Positions 53,462 to 62,766 of a stretch of DNA of 64,000 bases are shown here, one piece after another. This stretch comes from an uncultured Mesorhizobium sp. GTDB taxonomy: Bacteria; Pseudomonadota; Alphaproteobacteria; Rhizobiales; Rhizobiaceae. Under the pieces are notes generated by a model. It worked only from the letters and a program-made list of their open reading frames with translations, was not told where the DNA came from and did no database searches. Position 1 is the stretch's first letter; every line of letters starts with the position of its first letter. Where the stretch lies: NCBI GenBank assembly GCA_937958475.1, contig CALFXR010000065.1, positions 1 through 64,000 of the forward strand, in the 5' to 3' direction. The position numbers were made by a program, and so were the translations under genes.

Positions 53462-55078
53462 ATGGCCGTCGCTTCCAGCAAGTTCCCCGCGCCGGACCTC
53501 GTGCCGGTCCGCCGCGCCCTGATCTCGGTGTCGGACAAGACCGGCCTCGTCGACTTCGCTGCGGCGCTGTCGAAGGCCGGCGTCGAGATCGTCTCCACCG
53601 GCGGCACGGCGAAGGCGCTCGCCGCCGCCGGGCTCGCCGTGCGCGACGTCTCCGAACTGACCGGCTTCCCCGAGATCATGGACGGCAGGGTCAAGACCCT
53701 GCATCCGTCCGTGCACGGCGCGCTGCTCGGCGTGCGTGACGATCCGGCCCATGCCGAGGCCATGGCCGAGCACGGCATCGAGCCGATCGACCTGGTCGTG
53801 GTCAACCTCTACCCGTTCGAGGAGGTCCGCCGCGGCGGCGGCGACTACGCGGCGATCGTCGAGAACATCGACATCGGCGGCCCCGCCATGGTGCGCGCCT
53901 CGGCCAAGAACCACGCCTATGTCGCGGTCGTCACCGACCCGGAGGACTACGCGCCGCTCGTCAACGCGCTGGAACTCAACTTCGGCTCGCTCTCCCTCGA
54001 TTTCCGCAAGCGGCTGGCGGCGAAGGCCTTCGCCCGCACCGCCGCCTACGACGCCGCCATCTCCGGCTGGTTCGCCGAGGCGCTCGAGGTCGAGCATCCG
54101 AACTGGCGCGCCTTCGGCGGCAGGCTGGAAACGGTGATGCGCTACGGCGAGAACCCGCACCAGTCGGCCGGCTTCTACGTCTCCGGCGACCGCCGTCCCG
54201 GCGTCGCCACGGCCCGCCAGCTGCAGGGCAAGCAGCTCTCCTACAACAACATCAACGACACCGACGCCGCCTTCGAGCTCGCCGGCGAGTTCGATCCGGC
54301 CCGCTCGGCCGCCGTCGTCATCGTCAAGCATGCCAATCCCTGTGGCGTCGCCGAGGGCGGTTCGCTGAAGGACGCCTATCTCGCGGCGCTGCGCTGCGAC
54401 CCGGTCTCGGCCTTCGGCGGCATCGTCGCCGTCAACCGGCTGCTCGACGCCGAGGCGGCCGAGGAGATCGTCAAGGTGTTCACCGAGGTGATCATCGCGC
54501 CCGAGGCGACCGACGAGGCGGTCGCCATCGTCGCGGCGAAGAAGAACCTTCGGCTGCTGGTGACCGGCGGACTGCCCGATCCGCGCGCCGGCGGCTTCGC
54601 CTTCAAGTCGGTCGCCGGCGGCTTCCTCGTCCAGTCGCGCGACAACGCCGTCGTCGACGACCTGGCGCTGAAGGTGGTGACGAAACGCGCACCGACCGAG
54701 GCCGAGACGGCCGACCTGCGCTTCGCCTTCCGCGTGGCCAAGCACGTCAAGTCGAACGCCATCGTCTATGCGCGCGGCGGCGCCACGGTCGGCATCGGCG
54801 CCGGCCAGATGAGCCGCGTCGATTCCTCGCGCATTGCCGCACGCAAGGCCGAGGACGCCGCGGCCGCGGCCGGCCTCGCCGAGAGCCTGGCAAAGGGTTC
54901 GGTCGTCGCCTCCGACGCCTTCTTCCCCTTCGCAGACGGGCTTCTCTCGGCCGTCGAGGCCGGCGCCACCGCGGTCATCCAGCCGGGCGGTTCGATGCGC
55001 GACGACGAGGTGATCGCCGCCGCCGACGCGCACGGCATCGCCATGGTGTTCACCGGGGCGCGCCACTTTCGCCACTGA
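53462..55078 (+). CDS. purH: Bifunctional AICAR transformylase/IMP cyclohydrolase
   Basis: A 538-residue enzyme catalysing the last two steps of IMP synthesis. The IMP cyclohydrolase domain (about 15-160) has RRALISVSDKTGL, GFPEIMDGRVKTLHP and NLYPFEE. The transformylase domain (about 200-530) has RYGENPHQSAGFY, the catalytic KHANPCGVA with its Lys-His pair, and DAFFPFADGLLSAVEAGATAVIQPGGS. The ATG is at 53462. An inverted repeat CGCGGGCGG/CCGCCCGCG (55092-55100, 55115-55123) lies past the stop without a T run. Confidence 0.97.
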   Translation: MAVASSKFPAPDLVPVRRALISVSDKTGLVDFAAALSKAGVEIVSTGGTAKALAAAGLAVRDVSELTGFPEIMDGRVKTLHPSVHGALLGVRDDPAHAEAMAEHGIEPIDLVVVNLYPFEEVRRGGGDYAAIVENIDIGGPAMVRASAKNHAYVAVVTDPEDYAPLVNALELNFGSLSLDFRKRLAAKAFARTAAYDAAISGWFAEALEVEHPNWRAFGGRLETVMRYGENPHQSAGFYVSGDRRPGVATARQLQGKQLSYNNINDTDAAFELAGEFDPARSAAVVIVKHANPCGVAEGGSLKDAYLAALRCDPVSAFGGIVAVNRLLDAEAAEEIVKVFTEVIIAPEATDEAVAIVAAKKNLRLLVTGGLPDPRAGGFAFKSVAGGFLVQSRDNAVVDDLALKVVTKRAPTEAETADLRFAFRVAKHVKSNAIVYARGGATVGIGAGQMSRVDSSRIAARKAEDAAAAAGLAESLAKGSVVASDAFFPFADGLLSAVEAGATAVIQPGGSMRDDEVIAAADAHGIAMVFTGARHFRH

Positions 55079-55172
55079 GCGCGCGGCGCCGCGCGGGCGG
55101 CGATGGTGAAGGAACCGCCCGCGGCGGCTTCGCGTTGAAGAGGGGTTCCACTCTAACGCGAGGCAGCCGCCC

Positions 55173-56045
55173 ATGCTCATCCGTCTCGGCTACGAGATCG
55201 CCATCGACTGTCCCCAGCGGACGCCGCTGATCTCGGTGCTGGAAATCCACCCCGAACGGCAGAAAGACATCCAGCGGCAGACGCGCGTCCTGACCTCGCC
55301 GTCGGTTCCGAGCACCGTCTACACCGACCGCTACGGAAACCTGTGCCGGCGCTTCCTCGCACCGGCCGGCGGCCTGCGCATCCTCTACGACGCCGTCGTC
55401 GAGGACAGCGGCGCCACCGACGAGATCAACAGGCTCGCCGGAGAGACCCCGGTCGACAATCTCCCCGACGACTGCCTCGGCTATCTGCTCGGCAGCCGCT
55501 ACTGCGAGACAGACCACCTGAGCAACCTGGCCTGGCAGCTGTTCGGCCATCTGCCGCCGGGCTGGGCGCGGGTCCAGGCGATCGTCGATTATGTCCATAC
55601 CAGACTGTCGTTCGGATACGGCTACGCCCGGTCCACGCGAACGGCGGCGCAGGCCCACGAGGAGCGAGTCGGGGTGTGCCGCGACTTCGCCCATCTGGCC
55701 ATCGCCTTCTGCCGCTGCATGAACATCCCGGCCCGCTACGTGAACGGCTATCTCGGCGACATCGGCGTGCCCGCCGATCCGGCGCCGATGGATTTCTCGG
55801 CCTGGTTCGAGGCCTATCTCGACGGCAAGTGGTATCCATTCGATGCAAGGCACAACAGGTCGCGCGTCGGCCGGGTCGTCATCGCCCGCGGCCGCGACGC
55901 CACCGACGTGCCGCTGCTGCACAGCTTTGGCCCGCACAGCCTGTCCACGTTCCGCGTCTGGACGTACGAGCAGAAAGAGGACGGCGACACCCTGCCGCCG
56001 CGCCACGGCATCGACCGCACGCTGACCGCCCAGATCCTCGCCTGA
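55173..56045 (+). CDS. Transglutaminase-like cysteine peptidase family protein
   Basis: A 290-residue protein with a transglutaminase-like core (COG1305 type). The putative active Cys lies in ERVGVCRDFAHLAIAFCR (about 164-181). The second block is MDFSAWFEAYLDGKWYPFDARHN (about 210-231), where Asp of FDAR would be the third triad residue. The usual His of an HAW-type motif is Ser here (SAW), although an additional His follows in ARHN. The amino-terminal half (1-120) is a beta-rich extension typical of this subfamily. No signal peptide is seen. The biological role is unknown. Confidence 0.85.
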   Translation: MLIRLGYEIAIDCPQRTPLISVLEIHPERQKDIQRQTRVLTSPSVPSTVYTDRYGNLCRRFLAPAGGLRILYDAVVEDSGATDEINRLAGETPVDNLPDDCLGYLLGSRYCETDHLSNLAWQLFGHLPPGWARVQAIVDYVHTRLSFGYGYARSTRTAAQAHEERVGVCRDFAHLAIAFCRCMNIPARYVNGYLGDIGVPADPAPMDFSAWFEAYLDGKWYPFDARHNRSRVGRVVIARGRDATDVPLLHSFGPHSLSTFRVWTYEQKEDGDTLPPRHGIDRTLTAQILA

Positions 56046-56072
56046 GACAAGGGCGGCCCGTCTTTCGAGTTG

Positions 56073-56108
56073 CATGGCGGAGAAAATAGGAATATTTTCT
56101 CCGCCATG
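56073..56108 (+). promoter_or_regulatory. Perfect 16-bp hairpin overlapping a start codon
   Basis: CATGGCGGAGAAAATA (56073-56088), loop GGAA, then the exact complement TATTTTCTCCGCCATG (56093-56108). The ATG of the nuclease-like gene (56106-56108) is inside the right arm. In RNA this stem would hide the start codon and its upstream region; in DNA it is a long dyad that could bind a regulator. Only TTT follows the arm, so it is a poor terminator for the transglutaminase gene, which ends 28 bases before it. Confidence 0.75.
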
Positions 56109-56561
56109 TTTCGTGATATCCCTTTCGTCGCCTCGGCGTCGGCGGCCGCTCTCGCCGCAAGCCTTCTCGCCGCCGACCCCGCAGGCGGCGAGCGGCTGCT
56201 CGGCGGGCCCGTCGAAGCGCGGGTGATCTCGATCGTCGACGGCGACACGCTGCGTGCCGCAGCCTTCATCTGGCCCGGCCACGAAGTCAGCGTCAGCGTG
56301 CGCATTCGCGGCATCGACGCGCCGGAGATGAAGGGCCGTTGCGAAGCCGAGCGGAGCGCCGCCGAGCGCGCCAGGTCTGCCCTCGAAGGCCTCGTCGGCC
56401 TCGGCCCGGTGCGGCTCCGCGACGTCGGCGGCGGCAAGTATTACGGCCGCGTGCTGGCCGACGTCGAGGCCGCCGACGGCACTGCGGTCGGCGCCGCTCT
56501 CCTCTCGCTCGATCTCGTGCGCCCCTATGGCGGCGGCCGCCGCGGATCCTGGTGCGGCTGA
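56106..56561 (+). CDS. Thermonuclease-like (SNase fold) secreted protein
   Basis: A 151-residue protein with the staphylococcal-nuclease fold. A hydrophobic signal-like start (VASASAAALAASLLAADPAGG) precedes VEARVISIVDGDTLRAAAFIW, VSVRIRGIDAPEMKGRCEAERSAAERA and KYYGRVLADVEAADGTAVGAALLSLDLVRPYGGGRRGSW. Residues of the SNase site are present: Asp in DGDTL, Arg of VRIRGIDAPE, and Glu of DAPE. It probably degrades or binds nucleic acid outside the cytoplasm. No normal ribosome binding site is visible; the start is covered by the hairpin at 56073-56108, which suggests translational control. Confidence 0.85.
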   Translation: MFRDIPFVASASAAALAASLLAADPAGGERLLGGPVEARVISIVDGDTLRAAAFIWPGHEVSVSVRIRGIDAPEMKGRCEAERSAAERARSALEGLVGLGPVRLRDVGGGKYYGRVLADVEAADGTAVGAALLSLDLVRPYGGGRRGSWCG

Positions 56562-56822
56562 ACCGAACCGGGACGGGTCGATCGTTCCGTTTCGGCACGC
56601 GGCCGGCGCCACGTGCCGCCTCGTCGCTGCGATGGTGAACGAGCGGTAAACGCCGCTGCGGCCGCACCTCCAATTTTCTACCGCCCGTCAACCACGCTGC
56701 AGCGCCGCGTCCCACGAAATCAACCGCTTGCCGACTCCGGCCCGCGCTTTCCCGGTTCGCCCGCCGGTCCGGCCGGGATCGTGCATGAAGCTCTCCGAGA
56801 AGCTCGGCGGATGGAGGATTGG

Positions 56823-58124
56823 ATGGCGACGACCCGTTTCCGGCATTTCGGCCGCGACACCCGCGGCAACTTTGCCGTGATGACCGCGGCCATCGCCTCG
56901 GTGCTCGCGCTCGGCATCGGCTACGGCGTCAACGTCGCCCAGATGACCAAGGTCCGCTCCAACCTCGTCAACGCGCTCGACGCCGCCGTCACATCGACGG
57001 CCCGCGACCTGACGACCGGCAGGATTGCCGAGAAGGACGCGCACGCAAGCGTCGAGGCCTTCCTGATGGCAAACGGCAGCGCCGATTTCACGCGGCCGGG
57101 CACGCTCGCACTGGAAAACCTGGTGATCGACACGTCCGCGAGCACGGTCGCGGCGCGCGCCCATGTCGATGTCGACCTGCTCTTCCCCGTCTTCGCCACC
57201 GGCAATTCGCGACGCATCGCGGTGGAATCGGCGGCGCTCTACTCCGACAAGCGGATCGAGGTGGCAATGATGCTCGACATCACCGGTTCGATGGCCGGGC
57301 AGAAGATCAAGGACCTGAAGACCGCGGCCCTTGCGGCGCTCGACGCCTTCCTCGCCGGCCAGGACCCGGCCAAGGCGCGCGTCCGCGTCGCCATCGTCCC
57401 CTATGCCGACGCCGTCAACACCGGCGCGCTTTCGAACGTCGTCCACGTCGAGAAAAGCTTCACCGCCGGCGAGCCGCCGAAGCTGGACGATCCCGTCGCC
57501 GCCGCCACCGCGCCGGACAAATGTGCGACCGAGCGCAAGGGCGCCAACCAGTTCACCGATGCCAGCCCCTATACGGCCAAGGTCAACCGCGACTACCGCC
57601 TCGCCTTCTGCCCGTCGACGGCGCTGGCGCCGCTCTCGGCCGACCTTCCGGCGCTGAAGAAGGCGGTCGGCGCCTTCGCCGCCGACGGCTACACCGGCGG
57701 CCACACCGGTATCCAGTGGAGCTGGTACATGCTGTCGCCGAAATGGCGCGACGTGCTGCCGAAGGCGGCGGCGCCCGCCGACCACGACCCGAAGAAGGTC
57801 GCCAAGATCGCCATCCTGATGACGGACGGCGAGTTCAACACCGCCTTCGCCGGCGTCGCCAAGGGCAAGGACACGCGCAACCAGGCCGCCCTGTCGCGCA
57901 GCCACGCCGAGACGCTCTGCGCGGCGATGCGCAAGGACGGCATCGAGGTGTTCACGATTGGCTTCATGCTCAAGGAGGCCGGCGCCAAGGCCGTGATGAA
58001 GGCCTGCGCCTCGCCCGACAGCGGCTCGTCCACGCACTATTTCGAGACGAGTTCCGGCGCCGAGCTGACCGACGCCTTCCTGTCGATCGCCCGCAACGTC
58101 GAACGGCTGGCGGTGACGAAGTAG
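56823..58124 (+). CDS. TadE/TadG-like pilus-assembly protein with VWA domain
   Basis: A 433-residue membrane-anchored protein. The amino-terminal GNFAVMTAAIASVLALGIGYGVNVAQM (about 15-41) is the hydrophobic prepilin-like TadE/TadG helix. A von Willebrand factor A domain spans about 148-425: the metal site starts with MMLDITGSMAGQKIKDLK (DxTGS form), with a later AILMTDGEFNT strand carrying the conserved Asp. Four to six cysteines in the middle (DKCATERKG, LAFCPSTA, ETLCAAM, MKACASP) imply periplasmic disulfides. The ATG is five bases after GGAGG. TadG proteins usually sit in tad loci; none is in the window. Confidence 0.9.
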   Translation: MATTRFRHFGRDTRGNFAVMTAAIASVLALGIGYGVNVAQMTKVRSNLVNALDAAVTSTARDLTTGRIAEKDAHASVEAFLMANGSADFTRPGTLALENLVIDTSASTVAARAHVDVDLLFPVFATGNSRRIAVESAALYSDKRIEVAMMLDITGSMAGQKIKDLKTAALAALDAFLAGQDPAKARVRVAIVPYADAVNTGALSNVVHVEKSFTAGEPPKLDDPVAAATAPDKCATERKGANQFTDASPYTAKVNRDYRLAFCPSTALAPLSADLPALKKAVGAFAADGYTGGHTGIQWSWYMLSPKWRDVLPKAAAPADHDPKKVAKIAILMTDGEFNTAFAGVAKGKDTRNQAALSRSHAETLCAAMRKDGIEVFTIGFMLKEAGAKAVMKACASPDSGSSTHYFETSSGAELTDAFLSIARNVERLAVTK

Positions 58125-58220
58125 CGCGCGGCCCCGCCGGCGCCGGTAAAGTAAGTCCGGGGCGATCCGCGGTGCCGGTCCGCACCCGTACCCGACGGCG
58201 CAAGACGATGTCCAAACGAA

Positions 58221-58254
58221 AAAGGCCGCCGCTCGCGAGGAGCCGGCGGCCTTT
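58221..58254 (-). terminator. Strong bidirectional terminator
   Basis: Perfect 11-bp arms AAAGGCCGCCG (58221-58231) and CGGCGGCCTTT (58244-58254) enclose 12 bases. On the minus strand the stem ends in TTTTTCGTTT, an intrinsic-terminator form, so it ends the transcript of the 22-codon ORF at 58319-58387. On the plus strand it has CTTTCCC and may also serve the VWA gene. Confidence 0.75.
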
Positions 58255-58318
58255 CCCGTGTCTGTCGTCCAGCGCGGATCCGTGGCCGGCAAGGGCCCGG
58301 CCGCGCGTCATGCCGTCG

Positions 58319-58387
58319 TCAGGAAGGCTGCTTCCCGAAAAGGCAATCCGCCGGAGCCACACGCTGGGTAACGAAGTCACTCGACAT
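58319..58387 (-). CDS. Putative 22-residue peptide gene with near-perfect ribosome binding site
   Basis: A 23-codon ORF (ATG at 58387, TGA at 58319) preceded by AAAGGAGGTGATCCG, whose AGGAGGTGAT is complementary to the 16S 3' end over ten bases, seven bases from the ATG to the core AGGAGG. The peptide starts MSSDFVTQRVAPADCLFGK and has one Cys. An intrinsic terminator lies 65 bases downstream (58221-58254), giving a complete small transcription unit antisense to the spacer between two rightward genes. It is either a true microprotein, a leader peptide without a visible target gene, or part of a small RNA. No protein similarity is claimed. Confidence 0.6.
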   Translation of the reverse strand: MSSDFVTQRVAPADCLFGKQPS

Positions 58388-58630
58388 CGGATCACCTCCT
58401 TTCAGTTCGTTGAACACGAAACCAATGTGGGGGCATTTCCCCTTTCGCGCAAGGCGCGGCCGTTTTCATTCCGCACTGCTTCCGCTATCTTCCGATTCCG
58501 GCGCCGCCTGCGCCTCCCCCCTCCGTCGGGAAAGCATCGATCGTGCCGGGCACTTCTTTCATCGAACCGACTGTTCGGGCGCCGGCATGAGGAGGGGTTG
58601 CGGACCAAGCCCGCAATAGGAGGTTTGCCC

Positions 58631-59341
58631 GTGAAGTCCGACACCCCGATCTACGTATTGAAACGCAACGCCAAACGCCTGTCCCGCGAGAACGGCATTC
58701 CCCGTCACGAGGCGCTACGCCGCGTCGCGGCGAGCCAGGGCTTCCAGAGCTGGAGCCTGCTCGCCGCGCGCCGGCCGGCCGCGGAGTCGACAGGCCTGTT
58801 GCCGCTTCTCGCGCCCGGCGACCTCGTCCTGGTCGGCGCACGGCCGGGACAGGGCAAGACGCTGCTTTGCCTGCGGCTCGCGGCCGAGGCCGTGGCGGCG
58901 GGCCGTGCCGCGGCCTTCTTCACGCTGGAGTACACGGAGCGCGACGTCGTCGAGCGTTTTCGCGCCATCGGCGTCGATCCGTCCCGCCTCGACGGCGGGT
59001 TCCGCTTCGACAGTTCGGATGCGATCAGCGCCGGCTACATCGCTGCCGCTCTCGCGACCGCCGGACCCGGAACCGTGGCGATCGTCGACTATCTCCAGCT
59101 GCTCGACCAGAAGCGGAACAAGCCCGATCTCGCCGCGCAGGTCGCGGCGTTGAAGGCGTTCGCCCGCGAGAAGGGGATCGTGCTTGTCTGCATCGCGCAG
59201 ATCGATCGGGCCTACGACCCGTCGGCGAAGCCGTTTCCCGACCTGGCCGACGTGCGGTTGCCGAATCCGCTGGATCTAGGCCTGTTCGACAAGGCGATCT
59301 TCCTCAGCGGCGGCGAGGCACGCTTCCACGCCGCCGGATAG
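58631..59341 (+). CDS. DnaB-like RecA-fold ATPase, orphan
   Basis: A 236-residue ATPase with the RecA-type core of replicative helicase DnaB carboxy-terminal domains. Walker A is GARPGQGKT (69-77), the acidic FTLEYTERDV follows, and Walker B is VAIVDYLQLLDQKR (Asp152), the YLQLL block being typical of DnaB/RadA-like proteins. The amino-terminal 45 residues (VLKRNAKRLSRENGIPRHEALRRVAASQGFQSWSLLAAR) form a helical domain resembling the one at the start of some glyoxalase-superfamily proteins. The DnaB amino-terminal domain is absent, so a full replicative role is unlikely. AGGAGG precedes the GTG start. It stands alone; function unknown. Confidence 0.82.
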   Translation: MKSDTPIYVLKRNAKRLSRENGIPRHEALRRVAASQGFQSWSLLAARRPAAESTGLLPLLAPGDLVLVGARPGQGKTLLCLRLAAEAVAAGRAAAFFTLEYTERDVVERFRAIGVDPSRLDGGFRFDSSDAISAGYIAAALATAGPGTVAIVDYLQLLDQKRNKPDLAAQVAALKAFAREKGIVLVCIAQIDRAYDPSAKPFPDLADVRLPNPLDLGLFDKAIFLSGGEARFHAAG

Positions 59342-59413
59342 GCTTCGCTGTCCGGACCGACCGTCCGGGAGGCTCGGCCGGAGCCATGCGCTCCGGCCAC
59401 CCGTTCGCAAGCC

Positions 59414-61369
<1,956 letters not shown>

Positions 61370-61671
61370 TCTCTACCTCCCCCTGATCATCGGCGTGCGC
61401 GGTCTCTTCCGCTTCGGCGGGCCGCGACTTTCGCCGCATTATTATCAATTCGTCGCGCCCGACAACATTAGACATTGGATTTGCGCGGCGGGTTGACGCA
61501 GCGTCGCCCGGCTGGCGCGGGACGGCTCTGTCAGCACTCGATATGCAGGGCTGCTAGCATGTTGTTTTCGTTGCAGAAACCTATTGCGTATCGCCGCGTT
61601 TCAAGGAACCGTTAACGAAGCCGGCGCACGATGCCGGCTTGGAGGATCATCACGGACCCTGGAAGGAAGTC
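61370..61671. promoter_or_regulatory. Divergent acs/usg promoter region
   Basis: About 300 bases with both promoters and no gene. On the minus strand TTGTCG and TAATAAT are spaced 15 bases for acs. On the plus strand the usg leader contains an 8-bp inverted repeat AAGCCGGC/GCCGGCTT (61618-61625, 61633-61640) 30 bases before the usg start. AT-rich stretches near 61440 and 61560 stand out in the GC-rich background and are probable regulator or polymerase sites. Confidence 0.5.
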
Positions 61672-61944
61672 ATGGCGAACGCTTCTGAGATGGAACTGAT
61701 GCTCAACGGATACGGCCTCACCACGGCGCGCATCCTCTACCACTATCCCGACCATCCGCACCTGCTGCAGACCTATGTCTGGCAGGACTACGACCTGGCG
61801 CCGAAGTTCCCGGTACTGCTCGCCTTCATCGAATTCTGGAAGCAGAAGCTCGAGGGCCCGCTGCACTCGGTCGCCTACACCCACCGCCGCCTGATCGCGC
61901 CGAACGAGTGGCGCAAGGTCGACGGCGAGTTCGTGCTGCACTGA
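61672..61944 (+). CDS. usg: Usg family protein
   Basis: A 90-residue cytosolic protein of the alphaproteobacterial Usg family. The core is MELMLNGYGLTTARILYHYPDHPHLLQTYVWQDYDLAPKFPVL over about 7-49 and GPLHSVAYTHRRLIAPNEWRKVDGEFVLH at the end. The family was named from a gene near the tryptophan synthase genes in other bacteria; its function remains unknown. GGAAGGAAGTC precedes the ATG well. No trp genes are in this window. Confidence 0.93.
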   Translation: MANASEMELMLNGYGLTTARILYHYPDHPHLLQTYVWQDYDLAPKFPVLLAFIEFWKQKLEGPLHSVAYTHRRLIAPNEWRKVDGEFVLH

Positions 61945-61951
61945 ACCTCGG

Positions 61952-62353
61952 TCACAAGGCCCAGGGATCGAGGATCCCAACCTCTGCGTCGGTGAAATCG
62001 GCGACGTTGCGGGTCGCCACTATCAGTCCGTGGACCTTTGCCGTCGCTAGGATGAGACCATCCGCCTCGCCGCGCCGTCGGCGGGCCGACAGCCTGCCCC
62101 ATTCGATCGCCACCTGTTCCGTGACAGGCAGGATGCGATCGCTGTTTTCCTCCCGCATGATCTGGAGCCATGCTTCGAGTTCCCGCGCTTTCGGTGGCCG
62201 GGAAGCCCGGATCAGTTCGATGCCGCGTTCGATTTCACCGATCGTGATCACGCTTATGTAAACTGTCTCCGGATCGACGGAGGCCAACCACCGCCTTGGC
62301 TCCGGCACGCCCTTGTGCGCGTCGGAAAACGTGTTCGTATCGATGAGGTACAT
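61952..62353 (-). CDS. vapC: PIN-domain toxin, VapC family
   Basis: A 133-residue PIN-domain endoribonuclease of the VapC toxin type. Catalytic acidic residues are in YLIDTNTFSD (Asp5), GEIERG and EADGLILATA, with ATRNVADF near the end completing the Mg2+ site. It probably cleaves tRNA or rRNA when free of antitoxin. It overlaps the preceding gene by one base (TGATG), the usual antitoxin-toxin coupling. It is convergent with usg, seven bases away. Confidence 0.92.
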   Translation of the reverse strand: MYLIDTNTFSDAHKGVPEPRRWLASVDPETVYISVITIGEIERGIELIRASRPPKARELEAWLQIMREENSDRILPVTEQVAIEWGRLSARRRRGEADGLILATAKVHGLIVATRNVADFTDAEVGILDPWAL

Positions 62354-62718
62354 CAGAATTCGACCGGCGGGCGGCTGGGTTCTTTCGAGCGCCTGTTCAC
62401 TTCGTCATACATCTCGTCCGGCCACGCGGGCCCCGAAAGTATGTGATCGACGAGGGACGACTTCCTGCGTCCGATGCTGGCCGTACCCGCGCCACGCCGG
62501 ACGCTCTCGACGGCGTCGACGGCCTCCTGCCTCGATTCATATCCGCCCGCGGATGTGAACACGACCCTTTCCGATGGTGAAATAAAACGAAAGCGGAAAC
62601 GGCCGCTCTTGTCGCGGAAGATCTCGAAGCGAACGGCTCCGCCGAGCGACTCCGCTTGAGTTGGTCTCGTTGCTTCCGCTTTCGTGCCCACTGTCGATGT
62701 TCCGATTTGAACTTGCAC
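62353..62718 (-). CDS. DUF1508-type protein, putative antitoxin partner of VapC
   Basis: A 121-residue protein upstream of, and overlapping, the vapC gene. Residues about 29-75 (VRFEIFRDKSGRFRFRFISPSERVVFTSAGGYESRQEAVDAVESVR) match DUF1508/YegP, a small beta-alpha domain. The tail (about 85-121, SSLVDHILSGPAWPDEMYDEVNRRSKEPSRPPVEF) resembles the toxin-binding end of Phd/VapB-type antitoxins. A standard VapB has a DNA-binding amino terminus, which is not evident here. The start is GTG 62718, weakly supported by its ribosome binding site. The antitoxin role is inferred from the overlap and the tail. Confidence 0.75.
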   Translation of the reverse strand: MQVQIGTSTVGTKAEATRPTQAESLGGAVRFEIFRDKSGRFRFRFISPSERVVFTSAGGYESRQEAVDAVESVRRGAGTASIGRRKSSLVDHILSGPAWPDEMYDEVNRRSKEPSRPPVEF

Positions 62719-62766
62719 TCGGATGAATATAGCAGCGTTGACACGTCGGCTCCAGAACGCCGAGCC

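Noticed and set aside
58389..58404. Sequence GGATCACCTCCTTTCA, like the 3' end of 16S rRNA
   Set aside because: Flanking sequence does not match rRNA; it is the complement of a strong ribosome binding site on the minus strand.
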